Below, in pieces: positions 1 through 6,013 of a DNA stretch of 6,013 bases. This stretch comes from Alphaproteobacteria bacterium (GTDB lineage: Bacteria > Pseudomonadota > Alphaproteobacteria > SHVP01): NCBI GenBank assembly GCA_026421105.1, contig JAPKDI010000092.1:1-6013 (forward strand), read 5' to 3'. Made by a program: the position numbers and the translations under genes. The notes below the pieces were generated by a model. It did not search any database, was not told where the DNA came from, and was given only the letters and a program-made list of their open reading frames with translations. Every line of letters begins with the position of its first letter. Position 1 is the stretch's first letter.

Positions 1-1
1 G

Positions 2-349
2 TTCGTCGAATCAATTGTCCCCGGCCGGCACCGAGCCAGACTAGATCGCTGGTCAGCCCGTAGTGGGTGGCAGGCAGTTTTTGTTAGTCGGCTTCTGCCG
101 GTGATCTCATTCAATCTGGTGAACTACGCTGCCGGTCTGACAACAGTTAGTCTCCTGGCCTTCACCCTTGCCACCGGATTGGGCATTCTACCTGTGACAA
201 TTGTCATGGTGATGTTGGGACATAATATGTCTGCGGCATCTTGGGAGATGTGGAGCGCATTGGCGTTGAGCGGGCTAGCTGTTTGGGGCGTTATCCATTG
301 GGCCAGCCGCCGGCACCGTCGCGCAGCGAAGGTGAAAGAGAAGATATGA
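2..349 (+). CDS. TVP38/TMEM64 (VTT domain) family membrane protein, 3' part only
   Basis: This is the C-terminal 115 residues of a polytopic inner-membrane protein of the TVP38/TMEM64 (SNARE-associated, DedA-like) family; the 5' part lies outside the window. The frame is open from position 2 and encodes a basic stretch followed by RLLPVISFNLVNYAAGLT, which matches the family signature R-x-x-P-x-x-(P/S)-F-x-x-x-N-Y-x-x-G-x-T. Next come a hydrophobic segment with the A-T-x-L-G-type motif (ATGLGILP), another hydrophobic segment around the WSALALSGLAVW run, and a basic cytoplasmic tail (RRHRRAAKVKEK). The GTG at 101 lies inside the signature and codes for an internal valine, so it is not the start. 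One deviation is visible: the usual Gly after L-G-x-x-P is Val here. Related proteins are thought to act in membrane homeostasis or lipid scrambling; the substrate is unknown. The stop TGA (347-349) overlaps the next ATG, implying translational coupling. Confidence 0.85.
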   Translation, partial: FVESIVPGRHRARLDRWSARSGWQAVFVSRLLPVISFNLVNYAAGLTTVSLLAFTLATGLGILPVTIVMVMLGHNMSAASWEMWSALALSGLAVWGVIHWASRRHRRAAKVKEKI

Positions 350-927
350 GCGAGGCGACGCCGCAAGAGGTTCTTGATTTCTGGTTTAGCGACCGAGACG
401 AAGGGGGCGAGGTGGTTTTCCGTCGGGCCTGGTTCGAGAAGGACGATGCCTTCGACACCGCCATACGGGACGGGTTCGAGATGACCTACGCAAAAGCGGC
501 CGCACGCGAACTTGAGGCGTGGCGGGAACAACCTCACACGGCGTTGGCGCTGGTTGTGACGCTCGATCAGTTTTCACGCAACATGTTCCGTGATGACCCC
601 AAAATGTACGCGGCGGACGCCTATGCAGCCGAGATAGCCAAGGAATCGCTCGCCAAGGGCTATGACAAGGTATTCGGCATCGTGCAGGGCTGGTTCTTCT
701 ATATGCCGCTGATGCACAGCGAGCATTTGGCTGATCAGGAGGCCTGCGTGACGTTGTTCGAGCAACTGCCGCAGAATGAGACTGTGCAGCGTGGACTGGA
801 GTCTGCCCGTCTACACCGCGACATTGTGGCGCGATTCGGACGGTTTCCGCATCGCAACAAGATCGTCGATCGCGAGTCGACTACTGAGGAAGAAAACTTC
901 TTGCTGGAGCCTAATTCCTCGTTCTAA
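346..927 (+). CDS. DUF924 family protein
   Basis: This gene encodes a 193-residue soluble protein of the DUF924 family, alpha-helical and TPR-like, with no established biochemical function. Family landmarks run the full length: VLDFWFSD near residues 9-16, W-F-x-K-D-x-x-F-D at about 29-37, the core LDQFSRNMFR at 73-82, YMPLMHSEHLADQE at 119-132, and FGRFPHRN at 164-171, followed by RESTTEEENFL. No signal peptide or membrane segment is present, so a cytoplasmic location is expected. The start at 346 is chosen because family homology begins there, the ATG overlaps the upstream stop as ATGA, and purine-rich sequence (GAAAGAGAAG) sits just upstream. The frame is open further upstream, but that extension overlaps the membrane-protein gene and has no family character. 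The usual I-L-G-R after the FGRFPHRN block reads I-V-D-R here, a small departure from the consensus as I recall it. It is probably cotranscribed with the gene before it. Confidence 0.9.
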   Translation: MSEATPQEVLDFWFSDRDEGGEVVFRRAWFEKDDAFDTAIRDGFEMTYAKAAARELEAWREQPHTALALVVTLDQFSRNMFRDDPKMYAADAYAAEIAKESLAKGYDKVFGIVQGWFFYMPLMHSEHLADQEACVTLFEQLPQNETVQRGLESARLHRDIVARFGRFPHRNKIVDRESTTEEENFLLEPNSSF

Positions 928-994
928 CGGGGCTTACGGAGTGAAAAGTGTTGCGAATAGGTCACAAAATGGCCTAAAAGCAAAAATTGTTATC

Positions 995-1031
995 TTTTGT
1001 GAGTACTCTTACCTAGGTTTTGCGAGTATTC
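995..1031 (+). repeat. Imperfect 14-bp direct repeat, candidate operator
   Basis: TTTTGTGAGTACTC (995-1008) recurs as TTTTGCGAGTATTC (1018-1031), matching at 12 of 14 positions with a start-to-start distance of 23 bp, about two helical turns. The first copy contains the perfect 8-bp palindrome GAGTACTC (1001-1008), and the second a degenerate version of it. CCTAGG (1012-1017) lies between them. The pair ends three bases before a TATAAG box, which suits a transcription-factor site covering the -35 region. The binding protein cannot be named from sequence. Confidence 0.45.
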
Positions 1032-1033
1032 AC

Positions 1034-1039
1034 TATAAG
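1034..1039 (+). promoter_or_regulatory. Possible -10 box of the leuA leader promoter
   Basis: TATAAG matches the sigma-70 -10 consensus at five of six bases. A start site about 7 bases downstream, near 1046, would leave roughly 30 bases before the leader ATG at 1078. No good -35 hexamer stands at the 16-18 bp distance (the bases there read ACCTAG or similar). The promoter would therefore be weak or activator-dependent, which fits the overlapping direct repeat. An alternative, TTGTTA (987-992) with TACCTA (1010-1015), is a poorer match. Confidence 0.35.
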
Positions 1040-1077
1040 GCACCACGGTAACACACTGATTCATTGCAAAGAATCCA

Positions 1078-1179
1078 ATGATTAGAATGTCTAAAAGATA
1101 CGACGTTCCCCGAATCGCCAGAATCGGTTGTGTGCGTGCGCTTGGCCGTATCCACGTCCTTCGACTTACGCGCCCCTGA
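1078..1179 (+). CDS. Putative leader peptide for leuA attenuation (33 aa)
   Basis: An ORF of 33 codons starts at ATG 1078 and ends at TGA 1177-1179, 77 bases before leuA. Its last twelve residues are LGRIHVLRLTRP, enriched in the branched-chain residues Leu, Ile and Val. All three leucine codons (1141, 1159, 1165) are CTT, which accounts for only about 5 of 39 leucines in leuA by hand count. The codons GTC-CTT-CGA-CTT lie directly after the first arm of the leader inverted repeat, and the stop codon lies inside another helix arm. This is the arrangement expected of a ribosome-stalling leader peptide. The remaining residues are arginine-rich with no membrane or catalytic character. The Shine-Dalgarno sequence is weak (AAAGAA upstream), and ATG 1087 in the same frame is a possible alternative start. 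It could be a chance ORF, but position, codons and overlap with structure argue otherwise. Confidence 0.55.
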   Translation: MIRMSKRYDVPRIARIGCVRALGRIHVLRLTRP

Positions 1180-1234
1180 GCGGGAACGTATGTGGATACG
1201 GGCTCGTTCAGGGGAGTTGAACTAGTCCGTATCC
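1146..1234 (+). promoter_or_regulatory. leuA leader with competing RNA helices (putative attenuator)
   Basis: Three alternative pairings can be read by eye. Helix 1 is CCGTATCCAC (1146-1155) with GTGGATACGG (1192-1201), 10 perfect base pairs. Helix 2 is 1194-1204 with 1224-1234, 11 pairs including one G-U, built on a second copy of CCGTATCC at 1227-1234. Helix 3 is CCCCTGAGCGGG (1173-1184) with CTCGTTCAGGGG (1203-1214), 12 pairs including two G-U. Helices 1 and 2 share one strand and exclude each other. Helix 3 with helix 1 would make an H-type pseudoknot or a switch. The first arm overlaps codons 23-26 of the leader ORF, and helix 3 overlaps its stop codon. No run of U follows any helix, so a classical intrinsic terminator is not supported; control of leuA translation or Rho access is the better guess. 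Confidence 0.6.
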
Positions 1235-1243
1235 CAGTTCTTG

Positions 1244-1248
1244 AAGGA
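1244..1248 (+). promoter_or_regulatory. leuA ribosome-binding site
   Basis: AAGGA lies 8 bases before the leuA ATG and is a good Shine-Dalgarno match. The surrounding TTGAAGGAT (1241-1249) is complementary to GTCCTTCGA (1156-1164) in the leader peptide's Val-Leu-Arg codons, giving nine pairs including two G-U. It could therefore be masked when no ribosome occupies those codons. Confidence 0.7.
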
Positions 1249-1256
1249 TCGAGCCC

Positions 1257-2807
1257 ATGAATAACATTCCAGAATTAGACCGAGTCGTTATCTTCGACAC
1301 CACCTTGCGCGATGGCGAGCAATCGCCCGGCGCATCGATGAATATCGAGGAAAAGCTGCGCATCGCCGAGGCCCTCGAAGCGATGGGTGTCGACGTGATC
1401 GAGGCGGGTTTTCCGATTGCTTCGAATGGTGACTTCGAGGCCGTCAACGAAGTTGCGAAGGTTATCAAAGAGTCGACGGTATGCGGATTAGCGCGTGCGG
1501 GTACGAAAGACATTGACCGTGCTGCCGAGGCGTTGCGCCCGGCCAAACGCAAACGCATTCATACCTTCATCGCAACAAGCCCGTTGCATATGAAGTTCAA
1601 GTTGCAAATGTCGCCCGAGGATGTTCATCAGGCGGTGCTCGACTCAGTCACGCGCGCGCGTAGCCACGTTGATGACGTCGAGTGGTCTTGCGAAGACGGC
1701 ACCCGGTCGGAACGGGACTACCTTTGCCGCTTGATCGAGACTGCCATCAGTGCTGGCGCCACGACGATCAATATTCCTGATACCGTTGGCTACACGATTC
1801 CGTCGGAATACACCTCTTTGATCGAAGAGATCCGCAATCGAGTGCCCAACATCGACAAGGCGCGGATTTCGGTTCACTGCCATAACGATTTGGGCCTGGC
1901 GGTGGCGAATTCGTTGGCTGGGGTCGCCGCTGGCGCGCGCCAGGTTGAGTGCACCATCAATGGCTTGGGCGAGCGAGCGGGCAACGCCGCACTCGAAGAA
2001 ATCGTCATGGCGCTGCGCACCCGCAGCGACGTCATGCCGTATGGTACGTCCGTTCGCACCGAAAATATCACCAAGGCGTCGCGTCTGGTGTCAACGATCA
2101 CCGGCTTCGCTGTTCAGCCCAACAAGGCCATTGTTGGGGCTAACGCCTTCGCCCATGAGTCTGGTATCCATCAGGACGGCATGCTTAAGAATGCCGAGAC
2201 CTACGAGATCATGACACCGGAGTCGGTTGGGCTGACACAGTCAAATCTCGTGTTGGGAAAGCACTCGGGTCGTCACGCGTTCCGCAAGAAACTGTCGGAG
2301 CTGGGCTTCGACCTCGGCGACAACGCTGTTCAAGATGTTTTTGTTCGCTTCAAAGATCTCGCCGATAAGAAGAAAGAGATATTTGACGAGGACATCGTCG
2401 CGCTGGTTGATGACGAGGTTCGGGATAACGACCACATTCGCTTTGTCGCGCTTCAAGTCGTTGCTGGGTCGCGCGGACCCCAGACAGCCGATCTCGAGCT
2501 CGAGATAGATGGTAGGGTAGAGACTACCCATGCGGCCGGCGACGGCCCGGTCGACGCCACTTTCAATGCGATCAAAAACCTTTTCCCGCACAACGCCAAT
2601 TTGCAGCTCTATCAGGTCCATGCCGTGACTGAGGGCACCGACGCACAGGCCGAGGTTACCGTGCGGCTTGAAGAGGACGGGAAGACCGTAAACGGGCAGG
2701 GGGCTGACACCGACACGTTGGTGGCCAGTGCCCGCGCATACATCAACGCGCTGAACAAATTGCTGGTGAAGCGCCAAAAGACCGCCCCTGCGGCTATGTC
2801 TGCCTGA
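1257..2807 (+). CDS. leuA: 2-isopropylmalate synthase
   Basis: LeuA condenses acetyl-CoA with 2-oxoisovalerate to give 2-isopropylmalate, the committed step of leucine biosynthesis, in the cytoplasm. The 516-residue product is near the length of the E. coli enzyme. The N-terminal TIM barrel (about 1-275) carries [13 protein letters not shown] at 13-25, with metal-ligand Asp14 and catalytic Arg18, HCHND at 208-212 with metal-ligand His208 and His210, and [14 protein letters not shown] at 235-248. The linker region has [16 protein letters not shown] at 296-311 and [10 protein letters not shown] at 333-342. The C-terminal LeuA dimer/allosteric domain (about 360-505) has [12 protein letters not shown] at 428-439 and [19 protein letters not shown] near 484-502, so feedback inhibition by leucine is expected. 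The ATG is supported by AAGGA 8 bases upstream and by homology from residue 9 onward. Citramalate or homocitrate synthase are less likely given the close match to IPMS throughout. The leader before it suggests attenuation-type control. Confidence 0.97.
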   Translation: MNNIPELDRVVIFDTTLRDGEQSPGASMNIEEKLRIAEALEAMGVDVIEAGFPIASNGDFEAVNEVAKVIKESTVCGLARAGTKDIDRAAEALRPAKRKRIHTFIATSPLHMKFKLQMSPEDVHQAVLDSVTRARSHVDDVEWSCEDGTRSERDYLCRLIETAISAGATTINIPDTVGYTIPSEYTSLIEEIRNRVPNIDKARISVHCHNDLGLAVANSLAGVAAGARQVECTINGLGERAGNAALEEIVMALRTRSDVMPYGTSVRTENITKASRLVSTITGFAVQPNKAIVGANAFAHESGIHQDGMLKNAETYEIMTPESVGLTQSNLVLGKHSGRHAFRKKLSELGFDLGDNAVQDVFVRFKDLADKKKEIFDEDIVALVDDEVRDNDHIRFVALQVVAGSRGPQTADLELEIDGRVETTHAAGDGPVDATFNAIKNLFPHNANLQLYQVHAVTEGTDAQAEVTVRLEEDGKTVNGQGADTDTLVASARAYINALNKLLVKRQKTAPAAMSA

Positions 2808-2827
2808 CGTGGCCGCAGTTTCATTGA

Positions 2828-3892
<1,065 letters not shown>

Positions 3893-3950
3893 GGCGTTCG
3901 GGGGTGGGTAGGGACACGCGCCGCCGAACATATCCGGAGGTTTTTGAGCG
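3893..3950 (+). other. mreB-mreC gap with G-rich tract
   Basis: This 58-base spacer contains a G-rich run, GGGGGTGGGTAGGG (3900-3913), and a weak inverted repeat GTTCGG (3896-3901) with CCGAAC (3924-3929) enclosing it. No T-tract follows the second arm directly, so it is not a convincing terminator. It ends with the strong mreC ribosome-binding site GGAGG at 3936-3940. Confidence 0.5.
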
Positions 3951-4814
3951 TTGAGAGCGCCACAAGGAAACGTCCTTCGCGTCGCGGTTCCACTGCGGAA
4001 CTTGGTGCAGCGCTTTGCCTTTGTTCTGCTGATCGGCTCGGCCTTCACGCTCATGCTATTGGGGCGTTTTGACAACGTAGCTGTCGAACGCGCCCGCCTC
4101 GGCATCGTTGATGCGTTCACACCTATTATGGATGTCGTGTCGCGCCCGGTGAGCGCGGTCAACGCGCTGGTGCGTGACTTCAATGAGGTCGTAGGCTTGA
4201 GGTCGGAGGTTGCTCGTCTTACCGACGAGAATGACCGCCTGCTGCGGTGGCAAACTGTGGCGCGCCGCCTTGAGGCAGAAAATACAGCGTTCCGTGGATT
4301 GCTCGGCGCCAAGCCTCAAACATCATCGTTTTTGATTGCGGCACGCGTTGTCGCGGATGCCGGTGGACCGTTCGTGCGTACGGTTCTGCTCAATGCCGGA
4401 CGTCGCGATGGGGTGGCCAAGGGGCAGGCCGTTGTGAATGCCAACGGTGTGGTTGGCCGCGTGGCCGAGGTCGGAGAACGTTCCGCCCGCGTCCTACTGC
4501 TTAGCGATTTGAACTCGCGCGTGCCCGTCGTCAATGAGCGGTCCGGTCAGCGCGGTGTGCTCACGGGTGACAACTCAGAGTGGCCCCTGCTTGTGTTTTT
4601 GCCCAATCAAGCCCAGGTCCAACCCGGGGACCGGATCGTCACGTCGGGCCACGGCGGACTCTTGCCGCCAGGATTGCCCATCGGTGTGGTCGCGTCCACG
4701 AGTGACAGCGTTGTGCGCGTGCAACCGCTTGTCGATTGGCACCGGATCGAGTTCGTACGCGTCGTACAATACGATCTACCGAAGTGGGATGGTGCCGCCG
4801 ATGGTGAGCGCTGA
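3951..4814 (+). CDS. mreC: Rod shape-determining protein MreC
   Basis: MreC is a bitopic inner-membrane protein whose periplasmic part binds and activates PBP2 and links it to MreB and MreD. The 287-residue product has a basic N-terminus, one membrane segment at about 22-38 (FAFVLLIGSAFTLMLLG), a coiled coil at about 75-118 (RSEVARLTDENDRLLRW, then RRLEAENTAFRGLLG), and the MreC beta-barrel domain at about 125-275. That domain contains the segments VLLNAGRRDGVAKGQAVV, GVVGRVAEVG and PGDRIVTSGHGGLLPPGLPIG. The start is taken as TTG 3951: an in-frame stop (TGA 3945-3947) bars anything further upstream. GGAGG at 3936-3940 lies 10 bases before it, and the next in-frame starts would cut into the membrane segment's basic flank. 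TTG is a rare start and may lower expression relative to mreB. The gene ends one base before the chosen mreD start. Confidence 0.95.
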   Translation: MRAPQGNVLRVAVPLRNLVQRFAFVLLIGSAFTLMLLGRFDNVAVERARLGIVDAFTPIMDVVSRPVSAVNALVRDFNEVVGLRSEVARLTDENDRLLRWQTVARRLEAENTAFRGLLGAKPQTSSFLIAARVVADAGGPFVRTVLLNAGRRDGVAKGQAVVNANGVVGRVAEVGERSARVLLLSDLNSRVPVVNERSGQRGVLTGDNSEWPLLVFLPNQAQVQPGDRIVTSGHGGLLPPGLPIGVVASTSDSVVRVQPLVDWHRIEFVRVVQYDLPKWDGAADGER

Positions 4815-4815
4815 G

Positions 4816-5328
4816 ATGTCCGACACCGTTGGGTATCGGTTCACGCAAGTAGCGCGAAACGGAACGCCCGGCCTTCTGGCACTCACCTTCGTCTTTCTCA
4901 GCCTGGTGCCTTACAATTTTCCAGGTAGCGCACAATTGGTGCCCCCTCTCGCGTTAATGGCGGTCTTCTATTGGGGGGTCTATCGCCCTGATCTGCTGCC
5001 TGGGCCACTCGCATTTGTCCTTGGTCTACTTCAGGATTTTCTAAGCGGGGGGCCACTTGGCATGTGGGCTGCGGTGTTCCTCTTGGTGCTTATGGTAACT
5101 GCATCTCAGCGCCGATTCTTCCTCGGGAAGATGTTCGTAGTTGAGTGGCTCGGTTTTGCGTTGGTCACACCGGTCGTCTTTCTAGCAATTTGGTTTATCG
5201 GTTCGATCTATGTTGGCGCGATCGTCGATCCGGGCGCTTTGTTTGTTCAGGCGTTGCTGACCATCGCGTTTTATCCCGGACTGAGTTGGTCGATGAGCGC
5301 GGTGCGGCGTATGGTCGGCAGAATCTAA
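4816..5328 (+). CDS. mreD: Rod shape-determining protein MreD
   Basis: MreD is a small polytopic inner-membrane protein of the elongasome that partners MreC and modulates PBP2 activation. The 170-residue product is strongly hydrophobic, with about five or six membrane segments: roughly 18-33, 41-56, 62-76, 82-96, 107-133 and 142-158. Family-like features are a Val-Pro-containing first helix, the LALMAVFYWGVYRPDLLP block at 45-62, and GLLQDFLSGGPLGMWA at 70-85, which resembles the conserved G-x-x-x-D-x-x-x-G-x-x-x-G segment. The ATG at 4816 follows the mreC stop by one base and has GGTGAG 7 bases upstream. ATG 4801 and ATG 4789, in the same frame and overlapping mreC, are possible alternatives that would add 5 or 9 residues. 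The last base of its TAA is the first base of the mrdA ATG, so translation is probably coupled. Confidence 0.93.
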   Translation: MSDTVGYRFTQVARNGTPGLLALTFVFLSLVPYNFPGSAQLVPPLALMAVFYWGVYRPDLLPGPLAFVLGLLQDFLSGGPLGMWAAVFLLVLMVTASQRRFFLGKMFVVEWLGFALVTPVVFLAIWFIGSIYVGAIVDPGALFVQALLTIAFYPGLSWSMSAVRRMVGRI

Positions 5329-6013
5329 TGAGACACGAAGTCAATACCCAGCGAACCTTTAGCCGCCGCGCGCTTCTTCTAGGTGGCGGCCAAGCCTTTC
5401 TTATGACTGTCTTGGCGGCGCGGATGTACTACCTTCAAGTTATCGATTCGGAGCAGTACAAGATGCTTTCCGACGAAAACCGGATACATTTGCGACTGCT
5501 GTCTCCGCCCCGCGGTCGAGTGCTTGACAGGCGCGGCATCGAGTTGGCGAACAATCAGCAGAATTACCGTGTTGTGCTGATCGCAGAGCAAACTGAAGAC
5601 GTTGGCAAGACGTTGGACGCTTTGGCAAAGATTATTCAGATCGACTCCTACGAACGCGCGAAGGTCTTGCGCGAAGTGAAGCGACGGCGTTCGTTTGTAC
5701 CGGTTACCGTGGCGGAGAACTTGAGCTGGGAAGATTTTGCTCGCGTCAACGTGTTTGCTCCGGATCTCGCTGGAATCCAGCCGAACATCGGCGAATCGCG
5801 TGCTTATCCGTTCGGCGCGACGTTGGCTCACGTTATTGGCTATGTCGGGGCTGTTAGCGCAAAAGACCTGACCGGCGATCCGTTGTTGGAGTTGCCCGGT
5901 TTCCGTGTCGGTAAGAGCGGCGTAGAGCGTTCGCGGGAAGATCTTCTGCGCGGAAAAGCTGGCGTCAGTCGTGTCGAGGTCAACGCTTACGGTCGAGTTA
6001 TTCGCGAGTTGAA
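5328..6013 (+). CDS. mrdA: Penicillin-binding protein 2 (class B transpeptidase), 5' part only
   Basis: PBP2 cross-links new peptidoglycan during lateral wall elongation as partner of the SEDS glycosyltransferase RodA. The first 228 codons are present and the frame is open to the right edge. There is a short cytoplasmic N-terminus with FSRRALLLGGGQ, a membrane anchor at about 15-33, and the typical RMYYLQVIDSEQYKMLSDENR juxtamembrane segment at 32-52. The class B dimerisation/pedestal signature PPRGRVLDRRGIELANN at 60-76 follows, then YPFGATLAHVIGYVG at 160-174 and GKSGVERSREDLLRGKAG at 195-212. The catalytic transpeptidase domain (S-x-x-K, S-x-N, K-T-G) would lie beyond the window, so its integrity cannot be judged. 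The ATG at 5328 overlaps the mreD stop by one base (TAATG), and homology starts at once. Position after mreD separates it from the division paralogue FtsI. rodA is expected next. Confidence 0.95.
   Translation, partial: MRHEVNTQRTFSRRALLLGGGQAFLMTVLAARMYYLQVIDSEQYKMLSDENRIHLRLLSPPRGRVLDRRGIELANNQQNYRVVLIAEQTEDVGKTLDALAKIIQIDSYERAKVLREVKRRRSFVPVTVAENLSWEDFARVNVFAPDLAGIQPNIGESRAYPFGATLAHVIGYVGAVSAKDLTGDPLLELPGFRVGKSGVERSREDLLRGKAGVSRVEVNAYGRVIREL

Larger units (their letters stand above)
928..1256 (+). other. Intergenic and leader region upstream of leuA
   Basis: These 329 bases separate DUF924 from leuA. The first half, to about 1075, is clearly richer in A and T than the flanking genes, as expected of a promoter region. 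The second half carries the leader ORF and the inverted repeats described separately. No convincing intrinsic terminator for the DUF924 gene was found. A 6-bp stem with one G-U pair (958-963 with 971-976) is followed by A-rich rather than T-rich sequence. No tRNA or other known RNA family was recognised. Confidence 0.8.

Noticed and set aside
241..345. An N-terminal extension of 35 residues on DUF924
   Set aside because: It overlaps the upstream membrane-protein gene, and family similarity starts at the ATG at 346, which has the ATGA junction.
958..976. A short stem (TAGGTC with GGCCTA) as a terminator for DUF924
   Set aside because: Only six pairs with one G-U, and the following bases are A-rich rather than a T-run.
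776..1051. A 91-codon + strand ORF reaching from the end of DUF924 into the intergenic region
   Set aside because: Its first half overlaps the well-supported DUF924 gene in another frame. It has no ribosome-binding site, its product has no recognisable domain, and its second half is AT-rich promoter-like DNA.
1046..1256. A known metabolite riboswitch in the leuA leader
   Set aside because: No recognisable conserved core of the common riboswitch classes was seen; the leader ORF and competing arms fit attenuation better.
1208..1558. A minus-strand ORF over the leuA start
   Set aside because: It is antisense to the conserved leuA catalytic region, and its product is low-complexity with no family match; it is a shadow of leuA codon bias.
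4534..4815. A long N-terminal extension of mreD inside mreC
   Set aside because: The extra residues are an out-of-frame reading of mreC and show no membrane or MreD character; the first hydrophobic helix follows ATG 4816.
5379..5831. A 150-codon minus-strand ORF at the right end
   Set aside because: The + strand here encodes the clear PBP2 N-terminal region, which runs off the window edge without a stop; the minus-strand frame is its shadow.

Overview
The window looks like a chromosomal segment of an alphaproteobacterium, probably a Rhodospirillales-like lineage. This rests on the gene content (DUF924, a full-length E. coli-type leuA, then mreB-mreC-mreD-mrdA), on the character of MreC and MreD, and on recollection of a leuA-mreB neighbourhood in that group. 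No database search was possible. All genes lie on the + strand. Nothing mobile, no CRISPR array, no tRNA and no rRNA gene were seen.

Layout. Positions 2-349 hold the C-terminal end of a TVP38/TMEM64 (VTT/DedA-like) membrane protein that enters from the left edge. It overlaps the start of a DUF924 gene (346-927) through an ATGA junction. Positions 928-1256 form a 329-base region without a long gene, AT-rich in its first half. It contains an imperfect 14-bp direct repeat near a possible -10 box, a 33-codon leader ORF (1078-1179) and a set of mutually competing RNA helices just before leuA. Positions 1257-2807 encode 2-isopropylmalate synthase (leuA). After 44 bases comes the rod-shape cluster: mreB (2852-3892), mreC (3951-4814, probable TTG start), mreD (4816-5328) and the 5' part of mrdA/PBP2 (5328 to the right edge).

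How the genes work together. LeuA makes the committed step of leucine synthesis. MreB, MreC, MreD and PBP2 are core parts of the elongasome, which inserts peptidoglycan along the lateral wall; RodA is expected just beyond the right edge. Short or overlapping junctions from mreC to mrdA indicate one operon. No intrinsic terminator is visible between leuA and mreB, so the cell-shape genes may also receive transcripts from the leuA promoter.

The most interesting part is the leuA leader. A short ORF ends in a Leu/Ile/Val-containing stretch with three CTT leucine codons. The codons around them overlap one arm of a 10-bp perfect inverted repeat, and that repeat's partner can instead pair with a second copy of the same sequence downstream. 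A third helix overlaps the leader stop codon, and the regulatory codons are complementary to the leuA ribosome-binding site. This is the architecture of ribosome-mediated attenuation, but no U-tract is present, so control of translation or Rho-dependent termination fits better than a classical intrinsic-terminator attenuator. The rest of the window is ordinary housekeeping sequence.
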